From NCBI GenBank assembly GCA_003024785.1, contig PUQB01000526.1, positions 57,388-121,387 on the forward strand: DNA of 64,000 nt, read 5' to 3'. Source of the DNA: Selaginella tamariscina (taxonomy: Eukaryota; Streptophyta; Lycopodiopsida; Selaginellales; Selaginellaceae). The notes under the pieces are model-generated. The model was not told where the DNA came from, searched no databases, and saw nothing but the letters and a program-made list of their open reading frames with translations. Below, piece after piece: positions 57,441-64,000 of this stretch; the first letter of the stretch is position 1; the number at the start of each line of letters is the position of its first letter. A program made the translations under genes and the position numbers.

Positions 57441-59200
57441 TCTTCCCCCGCGTCCACCGGCCATTACCAGAATATGTCACTAACCCGGAGGTGCAAGACC
57501 TACTTAAGGAAATGTGGCTTGAGAGAAAGGCCAGAGCGGAGAATGGATGGCCGGAGCTGGAGGAATATTTGCAGGCAGTATCGAGGGTATGTAGGGAAGG
57601 ACAGCGTGACAAGCATAGAAGGGTATTCGCAGGCATTCGGGCAGTAAGGAACAGTGTGGCTGCATGTGAGAGGTTGCTGAGTCGTCACCCTGAGAATGAG
57701 TGGCTGATAGCCAGGAAGGAAGTCCTCCTGCGTCACTTGGAGGCACTGGAAGACTTCAAGGTGAAAGACTGCACAAGGTTGCGAGCACAGAGGTGGTACT
57801 CAAATGAGCGAAGGCTCAATGCAGAGTTCTATCGAGCGATAAAACCAACGCTGCAAAGTAAACCTCTCCTAGGCTTACAAGACATCGAAGGGCAACTGCA
57901 GGAGGATGTGGAAGGAATGATGAGGTGGGCGTCCAATACTTTGAACAGCTCTTCTCTGCCGAAGTATGGACGCCAGAGCGTGCACGAATGTGTGAGTTGG
58001 TGTTGGCTCCACTTCGTCCCTGTGTGACACAGGAGATGTCAGACACACTCATCCAGCCCTTCACAGAGGAAGAACTGCGTTTGGCCATGCGGGAACTGCG
58101 GCGAAGAGACAAATCCCAGGGTTGGATGGGATTCCGGTGGAATTCTTTGCCCAGTCGTGGCATTGGATTGGAGAGGCATTACACACTGAATGGAGGACAG
58201 TGTGTGAAGGACCAGATGGTCGGCCGTGGGCAGATGCGTTCACAAGCAGCATGATTTCGCTTATCCCCAAGGAAGGCATGACAGACCCGACACAGGTGCG
58301 TAGTTGGCGGCCCATATCAATGCTCAACACAGCCTACAAGATCGTTGCCAAAGCAATGGCAAACCGCCTCCGACCGGTAATGCAAGTCATCATAGGGACT
58401 TCGCAGTGTGGTTTTGTCCAAGGCAGGCAGCTCTATGAGAATGTCGCAACAATGTTGCTAGCTGGGGAGCGCGCACAAACCGTGGGAGGAGACTTCTGCT
58501 TCCTGCTTCTAGATGGCGAGAAGGCCTATGACCGAGTCGATGGCAGTTTCTGGAAGCAGTAATGAGGCGCAAAGGATTGCCACAACGGTTCATTGGATGG
58601 ATCTCCAGGTTGTATCGTAACTCAAAAAGTCACTTGCTCCTCAACGGGAAACTAGGGCCAGCTATGGAGTTGCAACGGTCTGTGAGACAGGGCTGCCCGC
58701 TAGCACCGTATCTCTTCCTGATGCAAGCTGAAGCCATGCACGCGCACATGTCCGCATCTCGGCCAATGCGGCCCGTGGGAATCCCGTTACCAGCGTGTCA
58801 GGGGATTTGGCAGATCTGGGACCTCCAGTCCAACGGGACGTACTTGACAGTCTGTTTGCAGATGACACAAGCCTCTTGCTGAGTGGGGATGAGACCAACA
58901 TGGATCGAGTTCACAGACTGTTAGAGCGGTTTAATGTGGCAGCAGGGGCACGCACCAACTGGAACAAGTCACGAGGCATTTGGCTCGGGGAAGGAGAGCA
59001 TCCCAACTGGGGGAGACAGTGGGGTTCCAGTGGGTGGAGAAAGGAGATACCACGCGATACCTAGGCTTCCAGATCGGCGCCAGTTACTGCCCGGCCCGCC
59101 AAAGCTCTTTCGTGCTCAACCGTGTAGCAAGCCACCTAAACCAATGGGGAGAAGGCAATTGTCTTTCTCAGCCCGAGTGACCGTTGCTAACAGTGTCCTA
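57440..59200 (+). pseudogene. LINE second ORF, reverse transcriptase domain (copy D)
   Basis: A linker (57440-57950, helical, charged) is followed by the RT fingers and palm. SLIPKEGMTDPTQVRSWRPI and SMLNTAYKIVAKAMANRL lie at 58255-58370, CGFVQGRQLYENV near 58410, and LLLDGEKAYDRVDGSFW near 58505, which carries the first catalytic Asp. VRQGCPLAPYLF is near 58685 and FADDTSLLLSG near 58855, with the catalytic Asp pair. TRYLGFQIG, the thumb-start motif, is near 59055. All catalytic acids survive, but frames break near 57930, 58110, 58560, 58790 and 59040. Confidence 0.9.
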
Positions 59201-61059
59201 CTGGCAGCTTTGTTTTTTGCAGGGACGTGGAGTATCAACGTGGAGACCATGCGCAAGATCGAAGCTCTCCTTCGAGTCTACATATGGAAGGGAGCCGGTC
59301 AGCATGCACGATACCAGGCTAGAGTGAGGTGGGAGTCATGTATCATGCCAAAGGATGAAGGGGGACTTGGCCTAATACCCCCGGCGGAGGCAGCTCAAGC
59401 CTTGCTGGTGAAGTTAGTAATACGAAGCCTCGCTCCGGGTCTACAAGCGTGGAAAGTCATGCTCAGGGATACGATGGCACGAGTACGTCCTGCAAGAGCT
59501 TCAGGAAGAACGGCAGAATGGGCACGGGATGATAGATGGTGGTTGGCAACGTCTGCCCTAAAGTTACCAGTGGTGCGAGAGTCTTTCAGTGGTAAGTTGC
59601 TGGGAAGCTGGGAGAAACTAAAGACGGCGCTGCGCCCAATTCCGCCGAGGTGTAAAGCGGAGTATGATCGACATCCGATCTTTCTGCACGAGTTGATGAG
59701 CTCCGAGGACGCAAGCCACTAGGGATGAGCAATCTCCACAGGTACTCAGGGACATATTTCGGCGATGGCATAGAGCTGGGTTGCGTGTGGTACGGCAGTT
59801 AGATGAGTTGACATTGGATGAGGAGACCCAGCTAAATGGATAAGACGGTGGGAAGGTCAGCAGGTACGCACTTTCACAAGGCCTATTCTGCATGCCATCA
59901 GGATGTTGATATTTGCACGGGACCAATTACGGCAGACTGGGAGGTGGCAGGCACAGGAGTGGGCTACAGGGGACTGGTTAGTCTTGGATGAGGATGTATG
60001 GTATATATATGATTGGGCAGGGAGTGAGGGTGCTCGATTCCGGGCAGGAGATGATGGCCTACTGTCTCCGCATAGGGTAAAGATAGAGGCCTTGCCAGAT
60101 TTGGCGCATGCTAGATTGGCGCGCGTTGTAGACATGGAAAAGAAACGGCTAATAGGATCCGAGGATTAGGCACGGGGAGTGGCGGATACTGTACTGGTTT
60201 CGCAAAGCTGCAGTGGAGGAATCTCACCTTTGATCCAAAGCCTGGAGTGGAACGCCAGTATCAGGATGGAGATTTCTTCAGCTATGCGCCGCGCATGGGT
60301 CGGAAACTGTTCTTGGGACGGAGACCGGGATCCAAGCTTGCAGATCATCTACATGCCGCAGGACTGCCGCGTGGCCTAAGCAAAGATTTTGGCAGGGAAT
60401 TGTGGGCAGGAGCTTGGCCATCATCAATTAAGTCTTTTATGTGGTTGATGTTACAGGATAGTCTGGCGGTTCGTGGCAACGTGAAGGGGTTACCATTCCA
60501 GGGGTGTGAAGCGTGTGGAACGCTGGAGACAGAGCGCCATTGCTTCTGGGAATGCGTCTGCGCGAGGGAGGTGTGGGCACACGTGATGCGTTTGGTAAAA
60601 CACCTCAGTAGAGAGGACGCATTGATAAGCTGGGAAGTAACGTGTCTGGGGGAGCACGCAGTTCATACACCTAGATCAGCTGGAGTGTGGATTGTGAAAG
60701 CAGAAGGAGATGAGCGACCGAGCTATAACCCCGGCTTAACTATGCATATTGTGGAGGAGCCACCAGGCATGTCAGCAAACCAGTGGTACTTTGTGCGAGG
60801 CTGTGCAATGTGGGCAGTATGGAGGTCAAGGAACGCAGGGGTATTCAAAGGGCGGCGATGGTCAACTCAGCGAACAGTCACCTTCTTCTGGACAATGCTG
60901 GTTTCAGCAGTGTCATCGCATCATGAATTATCCTGGGAGAGAGGAGACTTAAACGAGCGAGATTTAGTGGAACGGGTATGGTTACCATGTTTGGGAGTGA
61001 AGCGGCAAAACCAGATCAGGTGGAGATGGAGCCCTCCTCGGTGGCTGCTGGTGGCGTGA
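59200..61059 (+). pseudogene. LINE second ORF, thumb to C-terminus with zf-RVT (copy D)
   Basis: LFFAGTWSINVETMRKIEAL and KDEGGLGLIPPAEAAQALLV follow RT, as in plant L1 proteins. Then come VWYIYDWAGSEGARFRAGDD and FFSYAPRMGRKLFLGRRP. The zinc-binding RVT domain is at about 60380-60590 (RELWAGAWPSSIKSFMWLML; ligands CEAC and HCFWEC), and the end module WYFVRGCAMWAVWRSRNAGV runs to the stop at 61057-61059. The last 270 codons (60247-61059) are uninterrupted. The protein ends where many plant L1s carry RNase H; none is present here. Confidence 0.9.
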
Positions 61060-61230
61060 CGAGGTGAGCTGTAGTTAGTCCTAGAACTCACTCGGCTAGG
61101 CAGAAAGGCTAACAGTTAGGAATATCCTTCTTAAGTCTAGGGTCAGACAGGCAGTTAATCTAGAGGTAGAGATCCTGTGCGACCTGGTTCTACGAGGATG
61201 GCTGGGGCTCTAAAGACATGGACGAGCTCA

Positions 61231-61404
61231 ATGGACGGGGAGGAGACTCCCTTTCAACTCTCCTGCTTCCCAGGGAAGCACTAGGGGAGAGCGGTTTAGT
61301 CCATTAGACGCTTATCTCACGTTAAGTGCATGGATGGGTCCCAGTGGACGGGGAGGCAACTCCCTTTCAACTCTCCTGTTCCCCAAGGGAGCCTACAGGG
61401 AGAG
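61231..61404 (+). ncRNA. Duplicated stem-loop in the LINE 3' UTR (copy D)
   Basis: Two repeats 113 bp apart, at 61258-61291 and 61371-61404. Each has outer arms CTCTCC and GG(G)AGAG and an inner hairpin; the first is GCTTCC-CAG-GGAAGC. Each is preceded by GGGAG-4 nt-CTCCC. Compared with copy B the stems change on both sides (GGGAG/CTCCC against GGGAA/TTCCC; GCTTCC/GGAAGC against GCTCCC/GGGAGC), which supports base pairing. Confidence 0.6.
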
Positions 61405-61651
61405 CAGTTAAGTCTGCTTGGCACTAGTCCCGGTGTGAAAGAGTAACCCTAGTTGTCTCAGTAGGATTGTATGGCAGAGTCTATGGATCCTCCTTGAGGA
61501 TGGTTTTTCCTGTGTAAACCTGACTAGGAAGAGTAGGACTAGCTTGAGGCTGGAATGCCGGTGTGGAGTAGAGGGCTTAGAACAAAGCTACAGGGCTCCT
61601 TAGCACACTCCAGAGTTGTTCGCAGGGGTAGTTGATGGGGCAGGATAACAT

Positions 61652-62035
61652 AATGACATGGCGGATGACGTGGAGGATGAGGTGGAGGATGACGTGGCGG
61701 GTGACATGGAGGATGACGTGGCGGGTGACGTGGAGGATGACTTGGCGGGTGACGTGGAGGATGACTGGCAGATGACGTGGAGGATGACGTGGCAGATGAC
61801 GTGGAGGATGACATGGCAGATGACGTGGAGATGACGTGGCAGATGACGTGGAGGATGACGTGGCAGATGACGTGGAGGATGACATGGCAGATGACGTGGC
61901 AGATGACGTGGAGGATGACATGGCAGATGACGTGGAGGCTGACATAGCAGATGATGTGGCGAATGACATGGCAGATGACGTGGAGGATGACATGGTAGGA
62001 TGACGTGGCAGCCGACGTGGAGGATGACGTGGCAC
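61652..62035 (+). repeat. 12-bp ACGT-core minisatellite (copy D 3' UTR)
   Basis: About 30 units of GATGACGTGGAG, GATGACGTGGCA or GATGACATGGCA, with a few single-base losses that shift the phase. Frames read through it on both strands are artefacts. Confidence 0.95.
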
Positions 62036-62172
62036 TCCGTAAATACAATTTTTGCTAAAGTAGTAAAGATAGGTAGGAGGCTAGGACACAAACGTAGAAG
62101 GAAAACCAGGAAGACTGTGCTTGTATATGCTCCATGAATAAAACATAAACTTCTTCATATCAACACGATTGC

Positions 62173-64000
62173 GGCGGCATGATTGCGGCGCGGATTGCGT
62201 GCGGCACGGAGGAGCGTTTTTTGACAAGTTTCTAGATTTGGCATTTGGAGTATGTAGAATCTGTCTAGGATGCGTGCTGTGTGGCGCCCTCAGGCGCCAT
62301 GCATTTTTTTAGATGATTTCTTAGTGTTTTGGTGAAGAGGGGTCGGTGGGTAGCACAGTAGGAGTTTTTAGAGGATTTGTGTAGATGGGTAGGTTGAGTA
62401 TGATCCAGGGAAAGGGTGTTGTAGGGAGTACAGACACGATTTGTAGTTCTTGTCAGCAGATTGGAGTGTGGTCGGCGCTCGGGCGCGGCTTAGGGTCTAT
62501 GCAGGGTTGAGGTTGTTCGGTTCTTGAAATTGGAGGCAGATCTTGGTGGGCCGTAGGAAGGAATTGCAGATGGGTAGTAAGGCTCAGCTTAGATTCGCAG
62601 TGGATCGGGGGCGAGAGAGGGATTTGTCAGATTGCTCAAACAGGGGTAATTAGGGTTCATCAGGATAATTAGGGTTCCTTAGTAGAAATTAGGGCTTTGG
62701 CGTAGAACAGGGTTACAGGGGGTGGAATTAGGGCAGCAGGTTAGGGTGCCGAGGCAGGGGAACAGAGTTGGAGCAGGGAAGTAGAATCAGGGCATTGGTA
62801 GGGTTACAGAGTTAAAACAGGGGAGCAGAAGCAGGGCTCCAGATTAGGTTGTCAAAACAGGGGAGAGGAAACAGGGGAACAGGAAGGCGATGTCGCGCAA
62901 GGAAGGGTCTGTGTTTTCGACGCGTCGGCTTCGATCAGCGGGTCCTGCAGAGAACTGCGAAGTCTCTGGTGATCTCGAGGTGGTTCGTCCGAGGAACTTG
63001 GAGGGTGCAATGGATGAAGCAGAGAGGTGTCGTCAGAAAGAAGCCATGGGAGAATGGTATGTGCTGCACACAGACGGTGCGGTCAAGGAGAACCCGAAAG
63101 GCGCAGCGGGTGCAGGTGCCACTTTGAGTCGCGAGGGCGGAGAATTGGTGAAGGAGACGGTGCAGGGTCTGAAGCGCGCCACCAATAACCAGGCGGAGTA
63201 TTGGGCGCTGACGATTGGGTTGCTGATGGCCCGCGAGGAAGGAGTGAAGAGGCTTAAGGTGCGGGTGGACTCTAAGCTGATGATGCAGCAGGTCAAGGGA
63301 GAGGTGAACGTGAGAACGAAGGGTTTGCAGGTGTTACACGAGAGGGTATGTGTACTGTTGGACGCGTTCCAGGAGGTGGATATCAGTCACGTGCCAAGGG
63401 AGCAGAATCAGCGCGCGGACTTGTTGTCCAACTATGCAGTCGTGCTAGCTAAGCGAGCCAAAGGAGTGGTCGACGATGTTGCCCTGGAGGAGGAGGCTGA
63501 CTTGGAGAGGGTAGAAGTAAGGCCGGTGTTACAGTCCCCCCCATTGGAGCTGGAAGGAAGTGTGCGGGCTCTGGAGGAAGAGATTTCTGAAGGCTCTGTG
63601 GGGGGGATGGGTGTCACTAGCCTACAGGAACAGACTGTTTGGCTAATGTGGATGGACGAGCGGAGCAGGTCAAGGATTCTCATGCAGGGCGAGTTGGGAG
63701 GATGGAAGCTGTTGAAGATCCCGGGAGGCAAGAATGAGAGCATGCAGGAAGAACTGGAGGCGTTGTGCAAAGGAGAGGTTTGGTTGGAAGCAGTCTGATT
63801 TTGTCTTGAGGGACTGGACAGAGGGTGATTTTGAGTTACTATGGATGGGGGAAGGGGATCCCCCTCTTCCTTCCAGAGCGCGGTGTGGAGTTTTACAGAA
63901 GATCTAGGATGCGGAGCGGGAATGGAAGGCGAGAGAACAGACGCAAGGAACGATTGCCGATGACACAGCATGGGAGGAGCTACTCAAAGAAATGGATGAA
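62173..64000 (+). mobile_element. LINE copy E: complete 5' UTR and first-ORF start, runs out of the window
   Basis: Begins immediately after the 14-mer of copy D with GC-rich GGCGGCATGATTGCGGCG, matching the start of copy C (GGGCATTGCGGGCGG). The 5' UTR is 62173-62889. From about 62640 it is full of AGGG and CAGGGG motifs on the plus strand, a G-quadruplex-prone tract. The body beyond 64000 is unknown. Confidence 0.85.
62890..63798 (+). CDS. LINE first ORF with N-terminal RNase H domain (copy E, best preserved)
   Basis: This 302-codon frame starts MSRKEGSVFSTRRLRSAGP; the same start is seen in copies A and C, which supports ATG 62890. Residues about 55-195 form an archaeal-type RNase H. VLHTDGAVKENPKG has the first Asp, NNQAEYWALTIGLL the Glu, VRVDSKLMMQQVKG the second Asp and REQNQRADLLSN the last Asp. 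All four catalytic acids are present in one uninterrupted frame. RNase H would remove the RNA strand after cDNA synthesis. The rest (EEEADLERVEV...) is acidic and unassigned. After the stop the homology to copy C continues in another frame to the window end (AWEELLKEMDE), so the true ORF was longer and has a frameshift near 63790. Confidence 0.85.
   Translation: MSRKEGSVFSTRRLRSAGPAENCEVSGDLEVVRPRNLEGAMDEAERCRQKEAMGEWYVLHTDGAVKENPKGAAGAGATLSREGGELVKETVQGLKRATNNQAEYWALTIGLLMAREEGVKRLKVRVDSKLMMQQVKGEVNVRTKGLQVLHERVCVLLDAFQEVDISHVPREQNQRADLLSNYAVVLAKRAKGVVDDVALEEEADLERVEVRPVLQSPPLELEGSVRALEEEISEGSVGGMGVTSLQEQTVWLMWMDERSRSRILMQGELGGWKLLKIPGGKNESMQEELEALCKGEVWLEAV

Larger units (their letters stand above)
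55562..62172 (+). mobile_element. LINE copy D: most complete ORF1 end, endonuclease, RT, zf-RVT and 3' UTR
   Basis: A 6.6-kb copy truncated inside the first ORF, just before the zinc knuckle. Order: CCHC (55720-55761), ORF1 end (stop 56649-56651), ORF2 start (56648), endonuclease, RT, zf-RVT, stop 61059, stem-loop pair (61231-61404), minisatellite (61652-62035), tail with AATAAA and terminal ATCAACACGATTGC (62159-62172). About ten frame breaks make it inactive. Confidence 0.9.

Overview
The window is a piece of a large, retrotransposon-rich nuclear genome from the green-plant lineage, most likely a streptophyte alga (Chara-like) or an early land plant. Four things point there. A multi-exon axonemal dynein heavy chain gene implies flagellated cells. 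The LTR elements have a plant-style initiator-methionine primer-binding site (TGGTATCGGAGC). A chromodomain Ty3/gypsy element is present. The LINEs are L1-like, with a zinc-binding RVT domain and an archaeal-type RNase H. The species is an inference. I found no tRNA, rRNA or CRISPR array.

1-6817 (+): the 3' part of an inner-arm, single-headed type dynein heavy chain gene, from AAA4 to the C-terminal domain and stop codon. It lies in 24 exons separated by introns of mostly 50-75 bp. Seventeen exons are clean and seven carry small frameshifts.

6818-17390: a graveyard. It holds a solo LTR on the minus strand (7638-9128) with a perfect 5-bp target duplication, and a plus-strand solo LTR (13627-14585). 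Between them are minus-strand relics of a ParB-like plus methyltransferase-like gene (about 13080-10860) and an FCP1/NIF-type HAD phosphatase-like gene (about 10620-9730). A foldback with a G-run loop (13124-13202) and a relic of a DUF7869-like, transposase-associated protein (14840-15682) also lie here.

17390-28678: a Ty3/gypsy chromovirus with a truncated 5' LTR, decayed RT, RNase H, integrase and chromodomain, and a 3' LTR. It is interrupted by a non-coding, LARD-like element (18526-24697) that shares its LTR ends, PBS and 3' untranslated segment. 28679-34570: minus-strand gypsy relics, including gag, RT and RNase H parts, an extra RNase H upstream of gag, and another gag zinc knuckle. 34575-47110: a young-looking array of the same LARD family, arranged LTR-internal-LTR-internal-LTR, without matching target duplications.

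47111-64000: a head-to-tail train of LINE copies. Nearly every junction carries the 14-mer ATCAACACGATTGC. The pieces together give the element's layout: G-rich 5' UTR, a first ORF that begins with an RNase H domain and later carries a CCHC knuckle, then a second ORF (overlapping the first by ATGA) with APE endonuclease, RT and zf-RVT but no C-terminal RNase H. The 3' UTR has duplicated stem-loops and a 12-bp ACGT-core minisatellite. The N-terminal RNase H and the self-directed train are the most unusual features of the window.
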